From CBDDBH01 sp965225625 (GTDB lineage: Bacteria; Pseudomonadota; Gammaproteobacteria; JADZEE01), in contig CBDDBH010000015.1 of NCBI GenBank assembly GCA_965225625.1, positions 1 to 64,000 on the forward strand: a stretch of 64,000 bases of DNA, in the 5' to 3' direction. Under the pieces are notes generated by a model, which was not told the DNA's origin, made no database searches, and saw nothing but the letters and a program-made list of their open reading frames with translations. Position numbers and translations under genes: made by a program. Shown here piece after piece: positions 9,535 to 17,816 of the stretch (its first letter is position 1; each line of letters opens with the position of its first letter).

Positions 9535-9824
9535 TTAAAGGTTGTCGACTTCGTCGGGAATGTCATAGAACGTCGGATGACGGTAGACCTTGTCGACGGC
9601 TGGTTCAAACAAGGGCTTCTTTATCGCCTGGATTCAGACGCGGTAATGGCGATTGACTGCACCACCCAGATACTGACCCCTTCCATGCGTCGTGTATAAA
9701 CATCTCGTGCGTTTTCCAGGGCCATGCCGGCGTCGGCGGCGTGCAGGCTGCCGACGTGCTTATGACTCAGTCCCGTTTTACTGCGAATAAACACCTCGAA
9801 CAATGGCCAGTCTGATCCGCTCAT
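9535..9824 (-). pseudogene. paaB: PaaB, epoxidase small subunit, frameshifted as sequenced
   Basis: Starts MSGSDWPLFEVFIRSKTGLS at 9824 and shows the PaaB signature HVGSLHAADAGMALENARDV. The frame breaks near 9632 and 9613-9615. Deleting one base at each point gives PGDKEALFEPAVDKVYRHP and FYDIPDEVDNL before TAA at 9535, for 95 residues, the usual PaaB length. PaaB bridges the PaaAC heterodimers. The gap to paaC is 9 bp and to the upstream paaA stop 10 bp, a compact operon. Confidence 0.9.
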
Positions 9825-9834
9825 AGGGGCACCC

Positions 9835-10848
9835 TCAGTTCAGGCAGCGTCGGCGCTGCTGGCTCTTATGCGCATAAGCCTGCGCGGCTTCACGTACCCA
9901 AGGCACCGTCCTCGTGGGCTTTACGGCGCGCAGCCAGGCGTGCTTTGTTGCACGGACCGTTGCCTTTGAGAACATCCGTGAATTCCTGCCAGTCGATTTC
10001 ACCGATGTCGTAATGTTTCGTCTGTGGATTCCATTTAAGGTCCCGGATCAGGAATATCGAGACCAAGAAATTCAGCCTGGGGCACCGTTGCGTCGATGAA
10101 TTTCTGCCTTATCTCATCGTTGGTGAATTCGTTTTGATTTTCCATCGTTTCGACTGGTCGGTGTGTTTGGAGTCTTTGTCGCTAGGCCCAGAACATCATG
10201 ACGACTGGCCACCACCATCGGTTTAAGGCGTCCTTGGGCCATACGCTTTTGCTCAGGCGCGCCTCGGCAAAGTGTGATCATGATCTCGAAGCCCTGACGC
10301 TGATGAAAACTCTCTTCCTTGCATATGCGGATCATGGCGCGGGCGTAAGGACCGTAAGAACAGCGGCAAATTGGTATCTGGTTCATGATAGCGGCAACCG
10401 TCGACCAGCCAGCCGATGGCGCCTATATCCGCCCAGGTGAGCGTCGGATAATTGAAGATGCTCGAATACTTGGCTTTTTCGTTCAGCAGATTCATCGATT
10501 CATTTGGGCCCGTGAAACGCCGAGCGTCTTCGGCGGCGCTGTACAGATACATTCCATGTCCCGCCTTTCATCCTGGACTTTGGCCAGTAACACCGCTTTG
10601 CGGCGCAGGCTGGGCGCGCGCGTGATCCAGTTGCCTTCTGGCAGCATGCCCGATCACCTCGGAATGCGCATGCTGTGAGATCTGTCTGATTAGCGTCTTG
10701 CGGTAGGCGTCGGGGCATCCAATCTTTCGGCTCGATCTTCTCGTCGGCATCGATGCACGCTTGAAATCGTTCGCTCAGTGGCACCTTCATCAGTCTCGAT
10801 AGGTACCGATGCGTCGTTTTTATCAATGTCTAGACCCTGCGTATACAT
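9835..10848 (-). pseudogene. paaA: PaaA, catalytic subunit of phenylacetyl-CoA epoxidase, heavily frameshifted as sequenced
   Basis: ATG at 10848 has a good GGAGGA box. The family sequence can be followed through all three frames: ERFQACIDADEKIEPKDWMP, DAYRKTLIRQISQHAHSEV, MLPEGNWITRAPSLRRKAVL, MYLYSAAED, KYSSIFNYPTLTWADIGAIG, YGPYARAMIRICKEESFHQR and GEIDWQEFTDVLKG. These include the EESFH metal-binding segment of the di-iron centre. I count ten break points, needing twelve single-base removals, near 10770, 10714, 10648, 10557-10570 (two), 10389, 10230, 10190, 10131-10140 (two), 10042 and 9901. The corrected length is about 333 residues. As sequenced it cannot encode PaaA. Since every error is an extra base, I suspect assembly or read error. 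Confidence 0.9.
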
Positions 10849-10905
10849 AGCTAGTCCTCCGTCAAATGAATATGGCACAGAAAAATCGGATATTCAAGAG
10901 AGTTT

Positions 10906-10915
10906 TGTATCATAT
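10906..10915 (-). promoter_or_regulatory. Candidate PaaX operator upstream of paaA
   Basis: The decamer ATATGATACA (minus strand) lies 57 bp before the paaA start. The same decamer, followed by RAA in both cases, occurs upstream of paaK at 18797-18806, in the same orientation relative to its gene. It resembles the left half (WWTRTGAT) of the PaaX consensus as I recall it. TATGAT inside it could also serve as a -10 box, but no clear -35 is seen. Confidence 0.45.
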
Positions 10916-11037
10916 CAATCAACACAGACACCGCTCTTTTGCCGAGTCTGGAGCCAAATAAATTCAGTGCACAACGGTTTCCGGAGAGCTATCCTCAAAA
11001 TGTCGCAAAACCCACAGCCAACGCTGGGAGAATTAAC

Positions 11038-12040
11038 GTGAACGGACCGATCAATCCAAAGCTCACGCGTCGTGCTTTTCTCAGCGGCTCCGCGGCGGCA
11101 TGCGCGGCAACCACCGCCGTGTTGTCAGCCGCCGCATCCACGGCAGCGCCATTGCCCGATGGCGACGGCGCACACGTGTGGGATGGGTATGACCCAAGCA
11201 CAGCTGGACGCTGCCTATGATCAGCGCAACTATGCCGTAAACATGCAGTCGGTTATCAAGCGCTATGGGGTCAACAGCGAAACGGCGCGCGCCAACCTGG
11301 GCGAGCCACGCCGGTTTGCGTATGGCTCGAAGCCAATCGAGGCGATGGACGTTTACTCGCCCCCAGGCACGAAGGCTCCGATCAACGTCTTTATACACGG
11401 CGGCGCGTGGCGCGTTGACGTGGCGAAGGACAACGCTTATCCGGCCGAATTATTCGTCAACGCAGGCGCGCACTGGGTGGTTCCCGACTACGACTGGGTA
11501 CAAAACGTGGACAACAAACTCGAGGTGCTTGCCGATCAGGTGCGCAGAGCGGTCGCCTGGGTCTACCGCAACGCGGGCACTTTCGGTGGGGATCCCGACC
11601 GGATCTACGTCAGTGGACATTCCGCTGGAGCCCATCTTGGCGGCGTCGTTTTGACGACTGACTGGCAAGGTGAATTCGCTCTGCCAGCCAACATCATTAA
11701 AGGCGGGCTGTTGAGCAGTGGTATGTATGACCTGGAACCGGTGCGACGCTCAGACCGAAGCGAATACGTTCATTTCACCGATGAAGTTGTTCAGGCATTA
11801 AGCCCGCAGCGCCACATCGACAGGCTATGGGCACCTTTGGTAGTGGCTTACGGCAGCCTTGAATCACCTGAGTTTCAGCGCCAAACGCGGGATTTTGCCG
11901 CGGCGATAAGTGCTGCCGGAAAACCCGTCGAGTTATTGGTCGGGCAGCATTACAACCATTTCGAGATTATTGAAACGCTGACCAGCCCCTACGGCCTGTT
12001 GGGGCGCGCGGCGTTACGACAGATGCAGCTCACGGGGTAA
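11038..12040 (+). pseudogene. Tat-signal alpha/beta hydrolase (esterase/arylformamidase-like), one frameshift
   Basis: GTG at 11038 (after GGGAG) opens a frame with a twin-arginine signal: LTRRAFLSGSAAACAATTAV. That frame ends after GAHVWDG. The hydrolase body follows in another frame: oxyanion motif VFIHGGAWR, nucleophile elbow SGHSAGAHLGG and a C-terminal GQHYNHFEI for the catalytic His. Removing the extra T at 11188 joins VWDG to MTQAQLDAAYDQ and gives a 333-residue protein. The family includes esterases, carboxylesterases and arylformamidases; Tat export suggests a folded periplasmic or surface hydrolase. It stands divergently from paaA and 9 bp before a Rieske oxygenase. If the frameshift is real, an unexported version could start inside the second frame. 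Confidence 0.8.
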
Positions 12041-12049
12041 AGCAAACGC

Positions 12050-13228
12050 ATGACTGCCGCAACACCCGCCGCGCTGTACGATGAATTGCACCAACACGTG
12101 CGCGCTGGCACTCGGCAGGCGGACAGCACTGAGCACTTCATCGATGTCGAGCGTTACGTATCGCAGCAGCGCCACGATGATGAGCAGCAGTATGTATTTC
12201 GTGAATATCCGCTAGTGGTTGGTCACAGCGGCATGTTGCCGGAACCCGGAAGCTGCTGGACGGCAAACGTGCTCGGTATTCCGCTGCTGGTATGCCGGGC
12301 GGGTGACGGTGAGCTGCGGGCGTTTTATAACGTGTGCAGGCACCGCCATACGCGGTTGATTGCCGATGAGGGCGCGTGCAGAAGGGCGCGCCTGGTATGT
12401 CCTTACCATGGCTGGGCTTACGATCTGCAAGGTCGGCTGCTCAACATCCCGATGGCGGATAGTTTCCCTAATCTCGACAAAAGTGAATACGGACTGATAC
12501 CGCTGACCTTGCAGGAGCAGCACGGGTTGCTGTTTGTAACGTTATCCAACCGATCGCCATTGACTGCTGACGAGTTACTGGCGCCGATCGGCAAACATCT
12601 CAATACATTCGATTTGCGCGGTCATGTTTATTTTACCCATCGCTTTACAACGGTCGCCTGCAATTGGAAGGTGATTTACGATGCATTCTCCGAGAGCTAC
12701 CACATCAAGCGACTCCATCACGAGAGTCTTGCCGAATTCTTTCTCGACAACATGGTAGTCGTCCGCCGCTTGGGGATGCATATGTGTTCGGCTGTCGCAC
12801 GTAGCGAGATGGCGGACGAATCAATCGCCGCGAATGCCGATATCGCTTTGCAGGTAAAAGCGACGTTCAATTACCACATATTTCCTAATTCGTTGCTCAT
12901 CGTCAGTCCGGATTACATGAATATGCTGACGCTTTTCCCGCAGAGTCCAAGTCAAACTCTGGTATTGAACACCATGTTGATCCCGGCGGAACCTGAAGAC
13001 GAAAAAGCTCGAGAGCATTGGCAGCGCTCGTTCGATCTGCTGGACGGTGCCGTATTTCGTGACGAAGACTTTCGTGTCTCCGAGGCAATCCAGACAGGCC
13101 TGAGTGCACGAATTGCCGATCAGGTCGTTGCCGGTCGTCACGAGCAGGGGATCCGTCTGGTGCAGGGAATATTCGATGAAGCGATGCAACGGCAACGAGA
13201 TAGGATGAGTAACGATGCCGCAAACTGA
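12050..13228 (+). CDS. Rieske aromatic ring-hydroxylating oxygenase, alpha subunit
   Basis: 392 residues. The Rieske 2Fe-2S motif CRHRHTRLIADEGACRRAR then CPYHGW (CxH and CxxH pairs) sits in the N-terminal third. The C-terminal catalytic domain has NWKVIYDAFSESYHIKRLHH, supplying the two His ligands of the mononuclear iron. No beta subunit, ferredoxin or reductase is adjacent, so it is probably an alpha-only oxygenase that takes electrons from a shared reductase, perhaps PaaE. It starts 9 bp after the Tat hydrolase stop and overlaps the next gene by 14 bp, so the three are one transcript. Substrate unknown. Confidence 0.92.
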   Translation: MTAATPAALYDELHQHVRAGTRQADSTEHFIDVERYVSQQRHDDEQQYVFREYPLVVGHSGMLPEPGSCWTANVLGIPLLVCRAGDGELRAFYNVCRHRHTRLIADEGACRRARLVCPYHGWAYDLQGRLLNIPMADSFPNLDKSEYGLIPLTLQEQHGLLFVTLSNRSPLTADELLAPIGKHLNTFDLRGHVYFTHRFTTVACNWKVIYDAFSESYHIKRLHHESLAEFFLDNMVVVRRLGMHMCSAVARSEMADESIAANADIALQVKATFNYHIFPNSLLIVSPDYMNMLTLFPQSPSQTLVLNTMLIPAEPEDEKAREHWQRSFDLLDGAVFRDEDFRVSEAIQTGLSARIADQVVAGRHEQGIRLVQGIFDEAMQRQRDRMSNDAAN

Positions 13229-13964
13229 TCAAGACGTCGCCGCCCTATTTAAGCAAGCGCAAAAGGTCCACCGCAAAAAGCAGTGGCAAGAGGCCAAAGG
13301 TCTGTATGAAATGGTCGTGGCCGCGGATGCCATGCCGAAACTGACCGCGCTGGCGCAGGCGCGACTGGTGATGGTTGCAACACAACGGCGACCGAACGGC
13401 ACCGCGGGATTCTGGGCGCTGGGCTGGCACCTTGGCGTGCCGGTGGCTTTGGCACTACCAGGATTGTCGGGCCCCATACTCGAGTGGCTACCGCTGTTAT
13501 TGGCTATTGTCTCGTTGGTAATTGCGGTGGTGCTGACGGTACGCGCGATGTTCGAGCCTGGCGCGCTTAACAAAGTGGCGGCGGTGGTGTCGCTACTTGT
13601 GTTTGGGTTTTATGTGCTCTCGTCGATGGGAGGGTATGAAAACAATACGCGTGCCAGGGTGCACCTCGGCCTCTCGATTGCATCGGCTGCCAAGATGGGG
13701 GTTAATCTCTATTATGGGGAACACGGCAGTTTCCCGGCTAACAACGCCGAAGCGGGTGTCGCCGAGCCGTCGGAATTGAGGGACGTCAACGTCTATTCGG
13801 TCGTAGTTAACACCGGCGGCGTGGTAATCATCACTTTCCGCGGTAACAAACTGGAAGGCCACTCGTTAATCTTGGTGCCCAGTGCTAACGAGGCCGGGGT
13901 CACGTGGAGTTGTTTAGGTGGGAGCTTGCCGAACAAGTACCGTTCTTCGGAGTGTCGGAGATAG
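13215..13964 (+). CDS. Membrane protein with a type IV pilin-like C-terminal domain
   Basis: 249 residues. Residues 1-60 are a soluble helical, TPR-like start (LFKQAQKVHRKKQWQEAKGL). About 68-140 hold two or three hydrophobic segments. The C-terminal 100 residues resemble the globular end of a major type IV pilin: a helix with ASAAKMGVNLYYGEHGSFP, and the closing disulphide loop TWSCLGGSLPNKYRSSECR. A true pilin would have a leader and Phe/Met+1 helix at the N-terminus; here the module is attached to a membrane protein instead. The overlap with the Rieske oxygenase stop is probably just tight packing. Function unknown. Confidence 0.7.
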   Translation: MPQTDQDVAALFKQAQKVHRKKQWQEAKGLYEMVVAADAMPKLTALAQARLVMVATQRRPNGTAGFWALGWHLGVPVALALPGLSGPILEWLPLLLAIVSLVIAVVLTVRAMFEPGALNKVAAVVSLLVFGFYVLSSMGGYENNTRARVHLGLSIASAAKMGVNLYYGEHGSFPANNAEAGVAEPSELRDVNVYSVVVNTGGVVIITFRGNKLEGHSLILVPSANEAGVTWSCLGGSLPNKYRSSECRR

Positions 13965-14055
13965 CAGAGGTCTACGCCAGTCCAAACGTGTTATGACACG
14001 CATACACCGGAAGGACGTGGCCATTAGAGTGTGGGCATTACTCGCAGTCCACTTC

Positions 14056-14150
14056 GGATCACTGAGGGATGCGTGGGTTGCGTAAATGTTCCCCTCTTTA
14101 CGGGGACGTCCCCTGTGTACGCGGGCTTCGCTGGCGCTCGCAATGACGGA
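14056..14150. repeat. Dispersed intergenic repeat, family S, copy 1
   Basis: This stretch fills the 3'-3' gap between the pilin-like gene and paaJ. It contains GCGTAAATGTT, TCTTTACGGGGACGTCCCCT and ACGCGGGCTTCG, which recur in inverted orientation at 32495-32590. The central GGGGACGTCCCC is a perfect palindrome. Both copies lie between convergent genes, so a terminator-like role is possible. There is no ORF. Confidence 0.8.
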
Positions 14151-14220
14151 GCGTCATGTCGCGACATTGGCGCGACGAAATTCTTGCTTCCGTTAGGACT
14201 TTTGTGCTGATACCTCCGCG

Positions 14221-15426
14221 TTAAATGCGCTCGATCACTATTGCGATGCCTTGGCCGACGCCGATGCACATGGTGCACAGGGCGTAGCGGCCGCCGGTGC
14301 GGTGTAGTTGGTACAACGCGGTCGTCACAAGGCGTGCTCCGCTGGCGCCCAGAGGATGACCGAGCGCGATTGCGCCGCCATTAGGATTGACGTGTGGGGC
14401 ATCGTCTGGTAACCCCAGGTCGCGCAGTACCGCCAGTGATTGCGATGCAAAAGCTTCGTTAAGCTCAATAACATCCATGTCCTCCAGGCTCAGGCCGGCT
14501 TTAGCAAGCACTTTGCGGCTGGCTGGAGCTGGGCCCATGCCCATGATGCGTGGTTCAACGCCGGCCGTGGCGCTCGCAACGACCCGTGCTTTGGCAGTCA
14601 AACCGTGTGCCACGATGGCCGTCTCGGAGGCCACGAGTAACGCGCATGCACCATCGTTTACCCCTGAAGCATTGCCGGCGGTGACGGTGCCGTCGGCGCG
14701 AAACGGCGTGGCCAGTTTGGCCAGTTTGTCGAGAGACGAGTCTTTGCGCGGGTGTTCGTCCATCGTCACTTCGATCGGATCGCCCTTGCGCTGTGAGATA
14801 GAGACAAGCACGATTTCCTCGGCAAGCTTGCCGTTTTCCTGAGCAGCGATGGCGCGTTGCTGACTGCGCAGGGCGAACGCATCCTGCGCTTCGCGCGAGA
14901 TCGAAAATTGTTCGGCGACGTTCTCGCCGGTTTCGGGCATCGAATCTATTCCGTATTGTTTTTTCATCAGCGAGTTTACGAACCGCCAGCCGATGGTTGT
15001 GTCAAAAATCTCGGCGTTACGACTAAAAGCGGTGGTCGCTTTGCCCATGACGAACGGCGCGCGTGACATGGATTCGACCCCGCCAGCGATCATCAGATCG
15101 GTTTCACCGGCTTTAATTGCGCGACTTGCTATACCGATTGCGTCCATACCGGAGCCGCACAGCCTGTTGACCGTGCCGCCCGGAACTGCGACTGGTAAAC
15201 CCGCGAGAAGACTGGACATCCGCGCAACGTTGCGATTGTCCTCACCGGCTTGATTGGCGCAGCCGTAGATGACGTCGTCGACGCGCTCCCAGTCAACGCT
15301 GGTGTTGCGCTGCATGAGTGCTGCGATCGGTTTTGCCCCAAGGTCATCAGTACGTACCGCCGAGAGGGCGCCGCCATAGCGCCCAATCGGAGTTCTGATG
15401 GCATCGCAGATGTAAGCGTCTGACAT
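14221..15426 (-). CDS. paaJ: 3-oxoadipyl-CoA/3-oxo-5,6-dehydrosuberyl-CoA thiolase (PaaJ/PcaF type)
   Basis: 401-residue thiolase. The N-terminus AYICDAIRTPIGRYGGALS is typical of PaaJ/PcaF. The nucleophile lies in NRLCGSGMDAI, and the active-site His and second Cys in NPNGGAIALGHPLGASGAR and ALCTMCIGVGQG. It performs the last CoA-dependent cleavages of the phenylacetate pathway, releasing acetyl-CoA and succinyl-CoA. Two ATGs compete: 15432 has GGAG touching it, while 15426 has that box at 7-bp spacing and begins MSDAYICDA, so 15426 is preferred. It is the last gene of the paaX-paaG-paaH-paaJ run. Confidence 0.93.
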   Translation of the reverse strand: MSDAYICDAIRTPIGRYGGALSAVRTDDLGAKPIAALMQRNTSVDWERVDDVIYGCANQAGEDNRNVARMSSLLAGLPVAVPGGTVNRLCGSGMDAIGIASRAIKAGETDLMIAGGVESMSRAPFVMGKATTAFSRNAEIFDTTIGWRFVNSLMKKQYGIDSMPETGENVAEQFSISREAQDAFALRSQQRAIAAQENGKLAEEIVLVSISQRKGDPIEVTMDEHPRKDSSLDKLAKLATPFRADGTVTAGNASGVNDGACALLVASETAIVAHGLTAKARVVASATAGVEPRIMGMGPAPASRKVLAKAGLSLEDMDVIELNEAFASQSLAVLRDLGLPDDAPHVNPNGGAIALGHPLGASGARLVTTALYQLHRTGGRYALCTMCIGVGQGIAIVIERI

Positions 15427-15504
15427 TTTCATACTCCTTCCGCAATCGTTGAGACTAACGCCTTCACGCCCGGCAATTCGAGGTTTAGCTCCTTTGCCGA
15501 ATCC

Positions 15505-17022
15505 TTAATGCTTCAGCTTTTTGCCGGCGGCAACACGGCGGCGTAACAGCGAGGATGCGCGGTAACGATCTTCCGCATAGCACTTCGTTAAATTGTCCAA
15601 CACGCGCAATACCCAGCGTGCGCCGATCTGGTCAGCCCACTCCAACGGACCCAGCGGATAATTGACCCCCAGTTTCATAGCCGCATCGAGATCCTCGGCA
15701 TCACAAACCCCATGTGAAATAGTTTCTGCTGCCTCGTTAATCAACATACAGACTGTGCGCATCACTACCATACCGGCAACGTCGTCAATGAATGAGGCTT
15801 GTTTGTCCAGCGCATGGACCAGGCCGGCGGCCTCTTTCTGGGACAGAGCGAAGCTCTGTTCGGCAGCGGCCAATACGATCCGGGGAGCCGATGCGTAGTC
15901 CAAAGCAAGATCAAATAGGATCAGGCCTGCGTGTTGTTCCTGTGCACAGCGCTCTGTCGCTGTACGGCCATCGGATAACGCCATCACTGCATTGGGTAAT
16001 CGTAGGACGCCATCGCCTTCGGTGCGCTCGATCTCCAGACCAGCGGCTTCGATGAGCGGCACCAGCGCCTCGGCTGGTCCCAAGTCGCCCTCGACGGTGA
16101 CAAAAGCGGGCGGGGGTGCCGGTGGGACATCCGGAATGCCGGCAGGCGCCGCGCCATCGCGATAATCATAAAAGCCGCGTTGCGTTTTGCGGCCAAACAG
16201 CCCCGCGTTGACCATTTCCTGCTGAATTAAATTAGGTCGGTAGCGCGGATCCTGGAAGGTCGCGTTATAAACGGTTTGGCTAACGGCAAAATTAACGTCG
16301 ATGCCGACCAGATCCATGAGTTGGAAAGGTCCCATGCGGAATCCCCCGGACTCGCGCATGGCGGCGTCTATAACGACAGGCGCAGCGGCATTTTCTTGAA
16401 GTAATCGCAAGGCTTCGCCGTAAAACGGTCTGGCAACGCGGTTGACGATAAAGCCCGGCGTCGACTTGGCCAGTACCGGGGTCTTACCCCACATCTCGCT
16501 CGCGGCGCTTGCAAATTCGCAGGTTTCTTGCGGGGTTACTGCGCCTCGAACGACCTCGACCAATTTCATGATTGGCGCCGGATTAAAGAAATGCAGACCG
16601 ACCAGGCGTTCGGGTTGTTTCAAGGCCGCGGCGATGGCAGTGATCGAAATGGAAGATGTGTTGGTCGCGAACACGGTATCAGTGGGGCAGATCGCCTCGA
16701 GTTGCTGGAAAATTTTCTGTTTGATCGGCAGATCTTCAACCACCGCTTCTACAATCAAGCGTGCGCCGCTCAGTGCGTTCAGACTGGTTACAGGTTGAAT
16801 GCGGTTGACCAGGGTGTCTACGTCTTCCGCAGTTTTCTTACCGCGGGCGACCAACTTATCGAGGCCCTGGCGGGTGGCGTTTATGCCACGTGCGACGGCA
16901 CCATCGGCCGCATCGTAGAGCATCACCGGATGCCCGGCATTGGCCGCAACCTGTGCGATGCCCGCGCCCATGGTGCCCGCGCCGATAACGCCTACAACAT
17001 CCGCGCTGGTTAGCGGTTTCAC
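15505..17022 (-). CDS. paaH: 3-hydroxyacyl-CoA dehydrogenase PaaH
   Basis: 505 residues: an NAD-binding Rossmann domain with GVIGAGTMGAGIAQ at 11-24, the 3HCDH signature VGLHFFNPAPIMKLVEVV with the catalytic His, and a duplicated C-terminal 3HCDH domain. This length and layout match PaaH (PaaC in Pseudomonas), which oxidises 3-hydroxyadipyl-CoA to 3-oxoadipyl-CoA. No hydratase domain is fused. It starts 1 bp after the paaG stop (17024), indicating coupling. paaF, the hydratase for the previous step, is not in the window. Confidence 0.94.
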   Translation of the reverse strand: MKPLTSADVVGVIGAGTMGAGIAQVAANAGHPVMLYDAADGAVARGINATRQGLDKLVARGKKTAEDVDTLVNRIQPVTSLNALSGARLIVEAVVEDLPIKQKIFQQLEAICPTDTVFATNTSSISITAIAAALKQPERLVGLHFFNPAPIMKLVEVVRGAVTPQETCEFASAASEMWGKTPVLAKSTPGFIVNRVARPFYGEALRLLQENAAAPVVIDAAMRESGGFRMGPFQLMDLVGIDVNFAVSQTVYNATFQDPRYRPNLIQQEMVNAGLFGRKTQRGFYDYRDGAAPAGIPDVPPAPPPAFVTVEGDLGPAEALVPLIEAAGLEIERTEGDGVLRLPNAVMALSDGRTATERCAQEQHAGLILFDLALDYASAPRIVLAAAEQSFALSQKEAAGLVHALDKQASFIDDVAGMVVMRTVCMLINEAAETISHGVCDAEDLDAAMKLGVNYPLGPLEWADQIGARWVLRVLDNLTKCYAEDRYRASSLLRRRVAAGKKLKH

Positions 17023-17023
17023 T

Positions 17024-17815
17024 TTAGTTTCCTTTAAATACAGCGGGGCGTTTTTCGGCGAAGGCGCTCACACCCTCGACGAAATCATCGGTGTATCCGG
17101 CTACGCGCTGCAGGTCGCGCTCGATGTCCAATTGTTCGTGCAAGGAGTTATCGCTGGACAGCGTCATCGCGCGCTTCAACAGGCCCATCGCCTGGGTTGG
17201 TTGCTGCGCCAGATAGGCGGCAAGTTTAGCGGTGGTGTCCGCGAGTGCCTCGTCATCGACGCACTGCCAGATCATGCCCCAGGCCTGCGCTTGTTCGGCA
17301 GAGACCGGCTCCGCGAGCATCGCAAGTGCTTTGGCGCGCGCGGACCCGACCAGGCGTGGCAACAACCAAGTACTGCCGCAATCAGGAATCAAACCGATCC
17401 TGGCGAACGCCTGCAGAAAGCTTGCAGAGCGCGCAGCAACGACGATGTCGCAGGCCAACGCCAGACTTGCACCCGCGCCGGCCGCAATGCCGTTTACCGC
17501 ACAAACAATCGGGATCCGCAGGCTGCCCAATCCCCTTATCACCGGGTTGTAGTAGGTCTCGATACTCGCCCCCACATCGGGACGCTGCCCTTCCATGCCT
17601 GCCATGCGTTGCTTCAGATCAGCGCCGGCACAAAAACCCCGTCCGTTACCGGTGAGTAGCAGGCAGCGCACGCGGGGATCGTCGCGAATGGCCTCGATTG
17701 CGTGGCGCAGTTCCGTGATTAAAGGCACGTTGAGCGCGTTCAACACGTCCGGTCGATTCAACGTGATGCGTGCGATGGACTCATCCACCGCGAACTCGAT
17801 CGCTGAATAATTCAT
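17024..17815 (-). CDS. paaG: 1,2-epoxyphenylacetyl-CoA isomerase PaaG (crotonase family)
   Basis: 263-residue crotonase. The oxyanion-hole segments are FCAGADLKQR and NGIAAGAGASLALACD. The downstream motif IGLIPDCGSTWLLPRLVG, with its acidic residue, is typical of PaaG rather than PaaF. It converts ring-1,2-epoxyphenylacetyl-CoA into the oxepin form and also moves a double bond later in the pathway. The ATG at 17815 after GGGGAAATGAA is chosen over an upstream extension to 17851 that overlaps paaX. The paaX stop is at 17817, so the two are coupled. Confidence 0.93.
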   Translation of the reverse strand: MNYSAIEFAVDESIARITLNRPDVLNALNVPLITELRHAIEAIRDDPRVRCLLLTGNGRGFCAGADLKQRMAGMEGQRPDVGASIETYYNPVIRGLGSLRIPIVCAVNGIAAGAGASLALACDIVVAARSASFLQAFARIGLIPDCGSTWLLPRLVGSARAKALAMLAEPVSAEQAQAWGMIWQCVDDEALADTTAKLAAYLAQQPTQAMGLLKRAMTLSSDNSLHEQLDIERDLQRVAGYTDDFVEGVSAFAEKRPAVFKGN

Positions 17816-17816
17816 T

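Noticed and set aside
16940..17659. 239-codon plus-strand ORF across paaH/paaG
   Set aside because: Antisense to two strongly supported genes.
17024..17815. PaaF (dehydroadipyl-CoA hydratase) instead of PaaG
   Set aside because: The IPDCGSTWLLPR motif and the pairing with paaH fit PaaG; only one crotonase is present, so PaaF is taken to be outside the window.
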